A stretch of DNA of 6,944 nt from JBFXDW01 sp050180745 (GCA_050180745.1 JBFXDW010000093.1:1-6944), one strand, 5' to 3'; positions 1 through 6,472 are shown, counted from the first letter of the stretch. Program-made: numbers and translations. The notes: generated by a model not told the origin, from the letters alone.

Positions 1-940
1 AGTTGAGGGCTAGTGCGGTGTTGAAGAGTTTGAATGTCGAGCCCATTTCATAAACGCCGAGCGTTGCTTTGTTAAAGAGCGCATCGTTTGAGGCATGGCC
101 AACGTCTTGAGGGTCGAAATCGGGAAGAGAAACGAGAGAAAGAATCTCGCCTGTTTCTATATCCATAATAAGCCCTGCGGCACCAGCTGCTTTAAATTCG
201 TTGATGGCCAAAGAAAGCTCTCTTTGGAGAATCGTTTGCAAGCGCAGATCAAGCGAAGAACTGATAGGATAAGGCTTTTCTTGCAGCTCTTGATTCAGCG
301 TTTTTTCAAGCCCCGCAATGCCGATATTATCAATGTCAGTGTAACCGATAACATGGGCGGTTAAAGGGCCAGCTGGATAAATGCGACTTTCGTCTGGCAT
401 GAATTCAAGGCCAGCGACACCCAGCTTATTGACTTCGTAATACTGACGCGGCGTTAAGTGGCGTTGTAAAATGATATAGCGATTGGGTGTTTGCAGTCTT
501 TGGTACAACTTATCTTGCTCTAAATTAGGCAGAACTTGAGCCAGCTTGGCGGCCGCTTCCTTGGCATCAAGGATGTGGCGTGTGTTGGCCATAAGAAGCA
601 CAGTTGGCAGAGAGGTTGCGAGAATCGTGCCGTGACGATCCACAATATCGGCACGCGCTGTCACGGGCGTATAGCCCGAGGCAGCTTTTATGGGCGTGGC
701 TTGGTTATGTGAATTTCCTAGTGTCAGAAAAGAAAGACGGCCAGCGATGGTCAGGAAGCAAAGGAGAAAGGCAAGAAAGACAAGAGGCAATCTCGTTTGC
801 GCACAACAAAGAGCGCGGTCTCCGGGAGAGGAAGGTTTTTTCTTTGATGGGGCAGGGGTTGGTTTGGGGCTGAACAGCCCGGGCAGAAAAGGTTGTGCGT
901 TATTAATAGAACTGCGGCGGTGCCCGCGCCATGAGCTCAT
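1..940 (-). CDS. ftsI: Peptidoglycan D,D-transpeptidase FtsI (PBP3), C-terminus cut by window edge
   Basis: FtsI is the septal class B penicillin-binding protein, anchored in the inner membrane, that cross-links peptidoglycan during division. The window holds the first 313 codons. There is a cytoplasmic tail of about 50 residues that is Pro/Lys-rich (around residues 25-39), then one membrane segment (about 51-74, LPLVFLAFLLCFLTIAG). The PBP dimerisation domain begins with RADIVDRHGTILA (96-108). The transpeptidase domain begins around ETGEILSLVSLPDFDP and reaches the catalytic SxxK motif, S301-T-F-K304 in YEMGSTFK, nine codons before the edge. The SxN and KTG motifs would lie outside. The start is the ATG at 940-938, whose ATGA overlaps the ftsL stop. 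The Shine-Dalgarno is weak (GGTGGT), consistent with translational coupling. Family and gene order agree, so identity is very likely. The sequence simply runs off the window; there is no sign of damage. Confidence 0.95.
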   Translation of the reverse strand, partial: MSSWRGHRRSSINNAQPFLPGLFSPKPTPAPSKKKPSSPGDRALCCAQTRLPLVFLAFLLCFLTIAGRLSFLTLGNSHNQATPIKAASGYTPVTARADIVDRHGTILATSLPTVLLMANTRHILDAKEAAAKLAQVLPNLEQDKLYQRLQTPNRYIILQRHLTPRQYYEVNKLGVAGLEFMPDESRIYPAGPLTAHVIGYTDIDNIGIAGLEKTLNQELQEKPYPISSSLDLRLQTILQRELSLAINEFKAAGAAGLIMDIETGEILSLVSLPDFDPQDVGHASNDALFNKATLGVYEMGSTFKLFNTALALN

Positions 941-1410
941 GGAACACCACCAATGCTGCTTATTTTGTATCCTTCTTCATTCGTCATACGATAAGAAGAA
1001 GACTTGCCAATGATGAGCCGATGATTAAGGCGGTCTGCTTCATTGGCCGCCATGTGTGGGGTGGCTGCTATAGGATGATAGAGGTCTTGTCCTGTCTTTT
1101 GTGCATAGGCCAGCGCCTCGCGCTTTGTGGGAAGATGCGAGGAAAGATTCCGCAAAGAAGAAAACTGGTCTGTCTGTGTTGGGGCAAGATCAAGATGTTC
1201 TCCTGCAACGCGCGCAATACGCGAAGGGCGGGCTAGATAATTCCACTCGGCCTTGAGGACGTGGATATTGCGTTGTTCTTTTTCGATTTGTGCGTTTAAC
1301 TGCCGTAATTGATGCTCTAAATCATCAGCATGATAGCTCGTGCGGAACAGGCTGAGGCTGATGAGCAGGGTAACAGAAACCCAGAAAAGAAGTGTCGAGG
1401 CGCGGTTCAT
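937..1410 (-). CDS. ftsL: Cell division protein FtsL
   Basis: FtsL is a small bitopic inner-membrane protein that in known systems forms a complex with FtsB and FtsQ and activates FtsW/FtsI in the divisome. The product is 157 residues. It has a very short cytoplasmic N-terminus, one membrane segment (about residues 6-22, TLLFWVSVTLLISLSLF) and then a heptad-like coiled-coil stretch (about 27-55, around DDLEHQLRQLNAQIEKEQ). The C-terminal half is periplasmic and low in complexity. FtsL sequences are poorly conserved, so the call rests mainly on topology and on its position between rsmH and ftsI. I chose the ATG at 1410-1408 over the in-frame ATG at 1416. A full AAGGAGG lies 7 nt upstream of the 1410 start but only 1 nt from the other. 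The chosen start overlaps the rsmH stop in an ATGA. The stop TGA (939-937) overlaps the ftsI start. Confidence 0.88.
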   Translation of the reverse strand: MNRASTLLFWVSVTLLISLSLFRTSYHADDLEHQLRQLNAQIEKEQRNIHVLKAEWNYLARPSRIARVAGEHLDLAPTQTDQFSSLRNLSSHLPTKREALAYAQKTGQDLYHPIAATPHMAANEADRLNHRLIIGKSSSYRMTNEEGYKISSIGGVP

Positions 1411-2375
1411 GAGCATGCCTCCTTGTCGATACGCATGGCTGGCGCATCTGTTCTTTGGGCAACGCGCAAGCGTGCTGAGCGCGCCCGTGGATTTTGTGCG
1501 CTCTCATCTTCGGAAGGAATAATCGCTTTGCGTGTTTGTGTAACGAAGGATGCGGCCTGTGTACTGGACTCAACAGGTGCGTGGCGTGAGACGCGCGGCG
1601 CATTACCGCTGCGCGCTTTTAAAAAGCGCTTTACGCAACGATCTTCAAGTGAATGAAAGGACACGACAGCCAGAATACCATTGGGGCGCAGAATTTCTTC
1701 AGCGGCGCAAAGGGCGCGATCGAGTTCGCCCAATTCGTCATTGACGGCAATTCGTAAAGCCTGAAAGGTGCGCGTGGCAGGATCTATTTTGTCTTTAGAG
1801 CGCGGCACATTTTGGCGGACTAATTCTGCGAGCTGAGTTGTGCGCGTAAAAGGCGCTGTGGTGCGTGCCGTGACGATAGCACGAGCAACGCGGCGAGAGT
1901 AACGCTCTTCGCCATAGTGATAGATGATATCGGCAAGCTCTGTTTCTTTATAGCTATTGACGATATCCGCAGCGCTTTGTCCTTGCTTGCTCATACGCAT
2001 ATCAAGGGGGCCGTCTTCCTGAAATGAAAAACCACGCATCGCATCATCCAGCTGAGGTGAAGATACGCCAATATCCAAGGCAACGCCATCAACCTGCGTG
2101 ACTCCATCTTCGGCCAGAAGCTCTTTCATGGCGCTGAAAGTGCCTTGTTTGACCTGTAAGCGAGGAGCATATTTTTCAATCAATGCTTGTGAGGCAAGAA
2201 TCGCGTCGGGGTCTCGATCAATGCCGATCACGCGCGTATTGCCGCTCTCTAAAATCGCGCAAGAATAACCACCGCGTCCGAAAGTGCCGTCCACATAGAG
2301 GCCGCCATCACGAGGGGCGAGGGCTGTGACGACCTCGTGCAATAAAACGGGAATATGAGCCGACCTTTGCTGCAT
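1407..2375 (-). CDS. rsmH: 16S rRNA (cytosine(1402)-N(4))-methyltransferase RsmH (MraW)
   Basis: RsmH is a cytoplasmic SAM-dependent methyltransferase that N4-methylates C1402 of 16S rRNA in the decoding centre. The product is 322 residues, close to the usual 310-320. Visible family signatures, in order: HIPVLLHEVV (7-16), the SAM-binding loop DGTFGRGGYS (29-38), IGIDRDPDAIL, LDIGVSSPQLDDAMRGFSF, DGPLDMRM, RTFQALRIAVNDEL and VVSFHSLEDRCVKRF. The C-terminal tail is basic. The longest open frame would begin at a TTG at 2402. I prefer the ATG at 2375 because it starts right before the conserved HIPVLL segment, overlaps the mraZ stop as TAATG, and has AGGGAG 9 nt upstream. The TTG has no ribosome binding site. 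The 3' end overlaps ftsL by 4 nt. The position right after mraZ is the standard dcw order. Confidence 0.97.
   Translation of the reverse strand: MQQRSAHIPVLLHEVVTALAPRDGGLYVDGTFGRGGYSCAILESGNTRVIGIDRDPDAILASQALIEKYAPRLQVKQGTFSAMKELLAEDGVTQVDGVALDIGVSSPQLDDAMRGFSFQEDGPLDMRMSKQGQSAADIVNSYKETELADIIYHYGEERYSRRVARAIVTARTTAPFTRTTQLAELVRQNVPRSKDKIDPATRTFQALRIAVNDELGELDRALCAAEEILRPNGILAVVSFHSLEDRCVKRFLKARSGNAPRVSRHAPVESSTQAASFVTQTRKAIIPSEDESAQNPRARSARLRVAQRTDAPAMRIDKEACS
1418..1424 (-). promoter_or_regulatory. Strong Shine-Dalgarno of ftsL
   Basis: On the minus strand this reads AAGGAGG, a full match to the anti-Shine-Dalgarno core. It lies inside the last codons of rsmH. The spacing to the ATG at 1410 is 7 nt, which fixes the ftsL start. 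Spacing to the ATG at 1416 is 1 nt, which is not workable. It is the strongest ribosome binding site in the window. Confidence 0.85.
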
Positions 2376-2869
2376 TAGATGGCGCTCCCTGATCGTGTAC
2401 AAGCCGTGTTGCGCGCAGCTTGTGCGATGATTTTGCTGAGCGAAACATCCTGAGCGCGGGCGGTTTTACGAGCTTCCTCATCATGCGCGGCAAGGCGCGC
2501 AGGATTCCAAAGCTGGAACGTTTTGCGTCGTCCAATAAAGGCGACTTCATCTTCAATTCCCACGGCTTGTGCTAAGGCAGAGGGCAGGGACATCCGGCCT
2601 TCGCTGTCGAAAGGAATTTGAACAGAGCCGCCGAAAATCGTTGTTTCAATGAGCTCAAACATATCGGGCGAGAGATCTTGTTGTTCTAAGCTTTCGCTGA
2701 GCAGCTCAAGATGCGCCACAGAGCAAGCGTCAAGTGCTTCATATTGCAAGGATTTGAACACGACAATGCTCGATGCGTCCGCGCCCAAAACGGCACGAAA
2801 CGAGGCTGGAACTGAGACTCGTCCCTTTTTGTCGATCTTGTTGACAAAGGATGAGAGGAAGACAGCCAT
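2375..2869 (-). CDS. mraZ: Transcriptional regulator MraZ
   Basis: MraZ is the DNA-binding regulator at the head of the dcw cluster. In bacteria where it was studied it binds direct repeats upstream of its own gene and controls the operon. The product is 164 residues, slightly longer than the roughly 150 of E. coli. Two SpoVT/AbrB-like swapped-hairpin domains are visible, each with the family DxxxR core: D13-K-K-G-R17 followed by VSVP, and D88-S-E-G-R92 followed by MSLP. The C-terminal extension from about residue 130 is charged and Ala-rich and not conserved in the family as I know it. The ATG at 2869 has AAGGA (2875-2879) 5 nt upstream. The stop TAA shares one base with the rsmH ATG. Matching TGGGN repeats lie 63-97 bp upstream of the start, so autoregulation is likely, but this is inferred. 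Confidence 0.96.
   Translation of the reverse strand: MAVFLSSFVNKIDKKGRVSVPASFRAVLGADASSIVVFKSLQYEALDACSVAHLELLSESLEQQDLSPDMFELIETTIFGGSVQIPFDSEGRMSLPSALAQAVGIEDEVAFIGRRKTFQLWNPARLAAHDEEARKTARAQDVSLSKIIAQAARNTACTRSGSAI
2385..2390 (-). promoter_or_regulatory. Shine-Dalgarno of rsmH, within mraZ
   Basis: The minus strand reads AGGGAG, 9 nt upstream of the ATG at 2375. It lies in the last codons of mraZ. Together with the TAATG stop/start overlap it supports the ATG at 2375 over the longer TTG start at 2402. Confidence 0.6.
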
Positions 2870-2892
2870 AGAAATCCTTGTTAGAACAGTGT

Positions 2893-2898
2893 GTTATA
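2893..2898 (-). promoter_or_regulatory. Possible -10 element of the mraZ promoter
   Basis: The minus strand reads TATAAC, matching TATAAT at five of six positions. Transcription would start near 2886 and leave a short leader carrying the AAGGA site. I see no TTGACA-like -35 at 16-18 bp upstream. That position (about 2916-2921) borders the TGGGN repeats, so MraZ could act directly at this promoter. No better promoter was visible by eye in 2870-3120. The call is weak. Confidence 0.22.
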
Positions 2899-2921
2899 GA
2901 TTTTTTGTGCGATGCGGCATA

Positions 2922-2966
2922 TGGCCTTTTATGGGCCTATATGGGATACCATGGGCTGGCATGGGA
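2922..2966 (+). promoter_or_regulatory. MraZ-box array: TGGGN direct repeats at 10-bp period
   Basis: Read on the plus strand there are four exact TGGGN pentamers at 2932 (TGGGC), 2942 (TGGGA), 2952 (TGGGC) and 2962 (TGGGA). Each is separated by exactly 5 nt, and each is preceded by A. A decayed fifth unit, TGGCC, stands in phase at 2922. TGGGN with 5-nt spacers is the published form of the E. coli MraZ operator, and mraZ itself lies just downstream. The repeats read CCCA on the mraZ sense strand. One further TGGGC at 3002 is in the same 10-bp phase, 40 bp away. Operator function is inferred from motif, spacing and position. Confidence 0.8.
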
Positions 2967-2981
2967 GATCAAGGTTTTATT

Positions 2982-2996
2982 GTGTGTTTTCCACAC
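2982..2996 (+). promoter_or_regulatory. DnaA-box-like 9-mer inside a short inverted repeat
   Basis: Positions 2987-2995 read TTTTCCACA, one mismatch from the strong DnaA box TTATCCACA and fitting the relaxed form TTWTNCACA. The 9-mer partly overlaps an inverted repeat, GTGTG (2982-2986) and CACAC (2992-2996), with a 5-nt spacer. It lies upstream of the MraZ boxes in the dcw control region. A single match to a relaxed 9-mer can occur by chance, so this is only a candidate. Confidence 0.3.
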
Positions 2997-3120
2997 TATT
3001 TTGGGCTGTAACAAGTCGTTCTGCTTATGTTCTTGTGTCAGCAAAGGAAACCCTATTCCTGTCTGAGTTTAGGCTTAGTCTCTGAGACGACTCTAATTGA
3101 GAATTTAAGCGATTGTTGTC

Positions 3121-4964
3121 CTAACCCAACCAAGGGCGCTCAAAGCTGGGGCGGCCGAGAAAGAACCCTTGCAGCATGTCCACTTTCTCTGCACGGAGCC
3201 AGTCGGCGACTTCTTGCGTTTCGATCCCTTCGGCAACGGTGCGCAGGCCCAAGCCATGGGCCATGTGGGTCAGCGTTTTAACAAGATNNNNNNNNNNNNN
3301 NNNNNNNNNNNNNNNNNNNNNNNNNNNNNNNNNNNNNNNNNNNNNNNNNNNNNNNNNNNNNNNNNNNNNNNNNNNNNNNNNNNNNNNAAGAACCCTTGCA
3401 GCATGTCCACTTTCTCTGCACGGAGCCAGTCGGCGACTTCTTGCGTTTCGATCCCTTCGGCAACGGTGCGCAGGCCCAAGCCATGGGCCATGTGGGTCAG
3501 CGTTTTAACAAGATGCTGTTGCTCGGGGCTGCTTAGGATATGGCTCAATAAATCACGGTCAATCTTCATGATTGCTAATGATAAGTCGCGTAAATGGCGA
3601 ATGGATGTAGAGCCAGCTCCAAAATCATCCAAAGCGACTTGGCTGCCCATCGTGCCCAGCGTATCAACAAGGCACTTGATTTTAGCAATATCAAGAACTG
3701 CCGCATTTTCTGTGATTTCAATAATCAGACGCTCTGCAATTTCTGTGTGGTTTGAAAGCTGGCTTTTGACGTAAGCTGGCCAGTCTTCCATGGCGGCGGT
3801 CAGTCCCGATATATTCATTGCGAGGCGTAGAGTGTCACATTGTCTGAGCTCAACGAGAACCTTGCTGAGAATATAACGGTCAAAGTCCGGAGCAAGTCCA
3901 AGCTGTTCGGCTACGGGAATAAAATCAGCTGGAGATACCGGATTGCCCCGTTCATCATTGAGGCGTGAGAGGACTTCATAGAAAATAACCTTATTTGTCT
4001 TAGAATCAACCACGGGTTGGAAGGCTAGTTTTACAAGGTCTTCTTTGAGTGCCTTTTTAACAAGCTCGCCTGTTTCAAGAATAAATCTGTGACGTTGGGC
4101 GCGTTCAGGGGATTCTGTGTAGGGCATATAACAGCCCCCTCCTTGTTCATGTGCTTCGGCGAGAGCTTGTTCGGCTAGAATAAGAAAGGCCTGTGCGTCA
4201 AGGCGTTTACTGCAGGATAGCCCGCCGATACTGATGGCAACGTGAAGGGCAAGGGCATCAACGGTGATGGCCTTGCTGCGGAAATTGATGAGGATTTTTT
4301 CGGCTAACGTGTCGAGATCATGGCTCATTCCGGGCAAAAGAATACCGAAGAGATCGCTTCCTACACGGCCAATGATGCTGCGTGGAGGGCACAGTTCATC
4401 AAGGCGGTCGGCGATAGCACATAAGAACATGTCTGTTGTTTCGCTGCCCATGGCTTCATTCATGAAGGCGAGTTTATCGACGCTGACGACCATATAGGCG
4501 CTTAAATTACGCAGTTCTTCAGCGCTGTTCATGATTTTATCAACCAAAGCGAGGAAGCACGTGCGGTTAGGGCGCCCTGTCAGAGGGTCTCGATCTGGTG
4601 AGCCTGAGAGCGGGTGGGCATTGTTATTATCATTGCTTGTGCGATGAATGATCCCCTGTTGTCGTATGGCATAGCCATGCTGGAACAAAGTGGTGCCATG
4701 TTCGCGCACAGTGATGAGCTCGCCCTCTGGTCCCATGAGGCGATACGAGCGATCAAAAGAAGCTTCGGTATTGTTAAAGATCAGGTGATGATCATTGGTC
4801 AAAACACGGCTAGCCAGCTCGGCAGAATTAGCTGGTGGAGACAAGTGGGCGGCACCGAATAGCTCTTGCCATGCACCAATCCATGAGATTTTGTCTTGAA
4901 CCAGATCCCAGCTATAGCCAGCGTGACCGGATTCAGCGATAAAATTATCTAATTCGTTAGCCAT
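3121..4964 (-). CDS. PAS-GGDEF-EAL cyclic-di-GMP protein, probable phosphodiesterase, split by an assembly gap
   Basis: This is probably a c-di-GMP-hydrolysing enzyme. An N-terminal PAS-like domain (about 15-110, with WDLVQDKISWIG and REHGTTLF) is followed by a GGDEF domain (about 125-285, opening DPLTGRPNR). Its active-site loop is G202-S-D-L-F206 instead of GGDEF, and I see no RxxD inhibitory site, so cyclase activity is doubtful. The EAL domain (about 300-538) keeps the usual metal and catalytic residues: E330 (EVL), N384 (NIS), E419 (ITE), D446-D447 (DDFGAG), K467 (KID), E503 (VAEGIE) and Q523 (LQGF). The frame is broken by 100 Ns and a duplicated 127-bp block. Without them the gene is 1617 nt, 538 codons plus TAG at 3123-3121, ending LQGFFLGRPSFERPWLG. 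The start ATG lacks a clear Shine-Dalgarno. The sensed signal and the target process are unknown. Confidence 0.9.
3161..3287. repeat. 127-bp direct repeat, copy 1 (contig-end overlap)
   Basis: This block is base-for-base identical to 3388-3514 and directly abuts the N-run. It encodes part of the EAL C-terminus on the minus strand. Copy 1 is continuous with the true 3' end of the gene (down to 3121). The duplication is almost certainly the overlap between two contig ends, not a genomic repeat. Confidence 0.93.
3288..3387. other. Assembly gap, 100 Ns
   Basis: This is a run of exactly 100 undetermined bases, the conventional size for a gap of unknown length. Because its flanks are identical, the real distance between the contigs is probably negative (an overlap of 127 bp) and there is no missing sequence. 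Taken literally, the Ns shift the EAL frame and give a false stop near 3270. Confidence 0.95.
3388..3514. repeat. 127-bp direct repeat, copy 2 (contig-end overlap)
   Basis: This block is identical to 3161-3287. Copy 2 is continuous with the 5' part of the EAL gene. The offset between copies is 227 bp, which is not a multiple of three, so only merging the copies keeps the reading frame. Confidence 0.93.
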
Positions 4965-4969
4965 GATTT

Positions 4970-5007
4970 CTTGGGGGCCCTGAGCCTAAAGATAAAAGTC
5001 ACCCAAG
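4970..5007 (-). promoter_or_regulatory. Possible leader hairpin before the EAL gene
   Basis: On the sense strand CTTGGG (5007-5002) can pair with CCCAAG (4975-4970), which ends 5 nt before the ATG at 4964. The 26-nt loop is long and contains a further GGGCCCC run. The only AAG near the start, the nearest thing to a ribosome binding site, would be in the stem. This could limit translation, or it may be chance. Confidence 0.2.
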
Positions 5008-5050
5008 AGGATATAATATTTTCCGTTAAGAAATAGATAAGTCAGATATT

Positions 5051-6472
5051 TTACCTGATTCGTGAGAAAGGACGACGATAAGAAGGGCGCATGGGCTCTC
5101 GTGAGATGAAATCCTCGGTTTTGATTTCTTCTCCGGTGGTTCCGTTGAGGCCTTCTTTGTCAATCTCTTCTTTTGTTATCTGTTTGATTGCTTTTTCAAC
5201 TTTTTCTGTGGCTTCACCTTCTGGGAGGGTTTTCTTGCTAACTGCAACCGTTGGGCGTGGTGCTTCTCGTAAAGATGTCGTGCTTCGTTGTACAACAGGA
5301 AGACGTGGTTGGGCTATCAGTGGTGGTGGCGCATAGGGAAGAAATTTGGTCGTTCCATAGGCTCTTTGAACGGGAGGATCTAACCTTACCAAATAAGTTC
5401 CTATAATGTTGCGGGCGCGGCGTATCTCATCAGAGTAGGGTGTTGTTCCCTCGTGTGTGAAGCTGATGAAAGAGCCGTCTTTGGTTAGTACGAAGAGGAG
5501 CGAAACAACAACCGTGGGAGGTGTTTGAACATCCTTGTCGCGACTTTCTGGGAAGGCACAGCGTGCAGCGGCATAGCGCATTTGTGCGTTGGCCGTTACT
5601 TTGGCGCGTCCAATCGAGCTGCGGAATGTGCCTTGGCATTTATCGCGTAACCCTTGTAGATGAAGTCCTGCTAGCTTAGCAATAGAGGTTCCAACAGGGG
5701 CCATTTTATGTTGAACACCGCCCATAATGCCGCCTGTTTTCCAAACATAATCGGCAACGCGTTGGTCTTGAGGGATGTCACCCATAGGCACCATATGAAC
5801 TTCTGGCAACCCTGATTCTTGAAGGAACGCGGCTAATGCCTTTTCCGATGTCAGATAATTTGGTTCTGTGCTTGTTTGACGAACAGGCTCAATTTGCCTT
5901 ACAGAGATTGGTTGAGGAGGTGCAAATTGTGTTCGCACAGGTTCTTGTGCGAGGACGGGCTCTTGTGAGGGAGGGGGGGCAATGGAGAGCGTTTTTGTGG
6001 GCTCTTTTTTAATCTGAGCACAGCTCTCAAGCTGCGCTAGCACAGGAGCCATTTCTGGCAGACGGAAAAGGACTTTGTTGGTGTCGGTGCCTATAGAAAG
6101 AGTTTGGGTAGTTGCTAATTGAGCTTTAAAGGCAGGGTTAACCCCCATCTTTAAAAGCAAAGTCTCGTCTGATACGGCAATGGCTCTGATGCGGCGCGGC
6201 TCTGCCTGATCCAATGTCAGATCTACGTCATAGTGGTGACGTTTGATGAAATGGCCTTGAGGGATCTTGAGGGCGATTTGTACCTCTTCCTGTGGCGTGA
6301 GGGCCAGATTAAAAAGCCGTTGGTCTTCATAGGTGCTTTTGGCCAAGCACATACGTAAGGTGCCATCCTTCTGGTGGATGGGGCGTACGAGGGGCGCAGA
6401 AGGCATGTCATTACTGGCCAACGCAGGGGCGGCTATAAGAAACATAAGAAGAGCGGGGAAAAGGGACAACAT
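5051..6472 (-). CDS. Secreted/periplasmic protein of unknown function with four cysteines
   Basis: I do not recognise this 473-residue protein. It opens with a signal peptide (residues 1-19, core LFPALLMFLIAAP, likely cleavage after A17-L-A19), with no lysine or arginine before the hydrophobic core. Three parts follow. A beta-rich N-terminal module (about 30-152) is bounded by C42 and C151, ending in an LFRLPEMAPVLAQLESC pattern. A Pro/Gln-rich linker spans about 155-205. A central module (about 206-365) holds C279 and C305 and a probable beta-hairpin (TVVVSLLFVLTKDGSFISF). The C-terminus is a Pro-rich then Lys/Glu-rich tail ending in Arg-rich SYRRPFSRIR. The even cysteine count suggests two disulfides, as in periplasmic proteins. 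The ATG has AAGGA 6 nt upstream (6479-6483). It lies 86 bp before the EAL gene in the same orientation. The gene is certain; the function is not. Confidence 0.85.
   Translation of the reverse strand: MLSLFPALLMFLIAAPALASNDMPSAPLVRPIHQKDGTLRMCLAKSTYEDQRLFNLALTPQEEVQIALKIPQGHFIKRHHYDVDLTLDQAEPRRIRAIAVSDETLLLKMGVNPAFKAQLATTQTLSIGTDTNKVLFRLPEMAPVLAQLESCAQIKKEPTKTLSIAPPPSQEPVLAQEPVRTQFAPPQPISVRQIEPVRQTSTEPNYLTSEKALAAFLQESGLPEVHMVPMGDIPQDQRVADYVWKTGGIMGGVQHKMAPVGTSIAKLAGLHLQGLRDKCQGTFRSSIGRAKVTANAQMRYAAARCAFPESRDKDVQTPPTVVVSLLFVLTKDGSFISFTHEGTTPYSDEIRRARNIIGTYLVRLDPPVQRAYGTTKFLPYAPPPLIAQPRLPVVQRSTTSLREAPRPTVAVSKKTLPEGEATEKVEKAIKQITKEEIDKEGLNGTTGEEIKTEDFISREPMRPSYRRPFSRIR

Larger units (their letters stand above)
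2870..3120. other. Intergenic control region of the dcw cluster
   Basis: This 251-bp gap between the EAL gene and mraZ is the longest non-coding stretch in the window. It contains the AAGGA ribosome binding site of mraZ (2875-2879), a possible -10, the TGGGN array and the DnaA-like site. The part next to the EAL stop (about 3060-3120) holds only short imperfect inverted repeats, such as GTCTCTGAGAC at 3078-3088. None is followed by a T-run on the sense strand, so no intrinsic terminator can be called. The open frames crossing it have no coding character. Confidence 0.7.

Noticed and set aside
1411..1416. In-frame ATG giving FtsL two extra residues.
   Set aside because: It lies 1 nt from AAGGAGG, too close for initiation. 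The ATG at 1410 has the ideal 7-nt spacing.
604..1656. Plus-strand open frames of 60-108 codons opposite ftsI, ftsL and rsmH.
   Set aside because: They are antisense shadows of well-supported genes, without family resemblance or convincing ribosome binding sites.
2376..2402. TTG start giving RsmH nine extra residues.
   Set aside because: No ribosome binding site precedes it. The ATG at 2375 has AGGGAG upstream, overlaps the mraZ stop, and starts near the conserved HIPVLL segment.
2921..2970. Short regular repeats as a CRISPR or minisatellite.
   Set aside because: The units are 5 bp with 5-bp spacers and sit upstream of mraZ, which fits MraZ operators and not a CRISPR array.
3089..3093. A GANTC (CcrM-type methylation) site in the dcw control region.
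   Set aside because: It is a single five-base match that is expected by chance; no CtrA-like TTAA-N7-TTAA motif accompanies it.
3060..3120. Terminator after the EAL gene (GTCTCTGAGAC and nearby arms).
   Set aside because: The arms are very short with almost no loop, and there is no T-run on the sense strand.
3270..3510. A 564-residue EAL protein ending at 3270, and several frames on both strands running through the Ns.
   Set aside because: These frames exist only because the 100 Ns are read as codons. After merging the identical flanks the gene ends at 3121.
5091..5336. Plus-strand open frame opposite the secreted-protein gene.
   Set aside because: It is antisense to a gene with a signal peptide and good ribosome binding site, and shows no coding character of its own.
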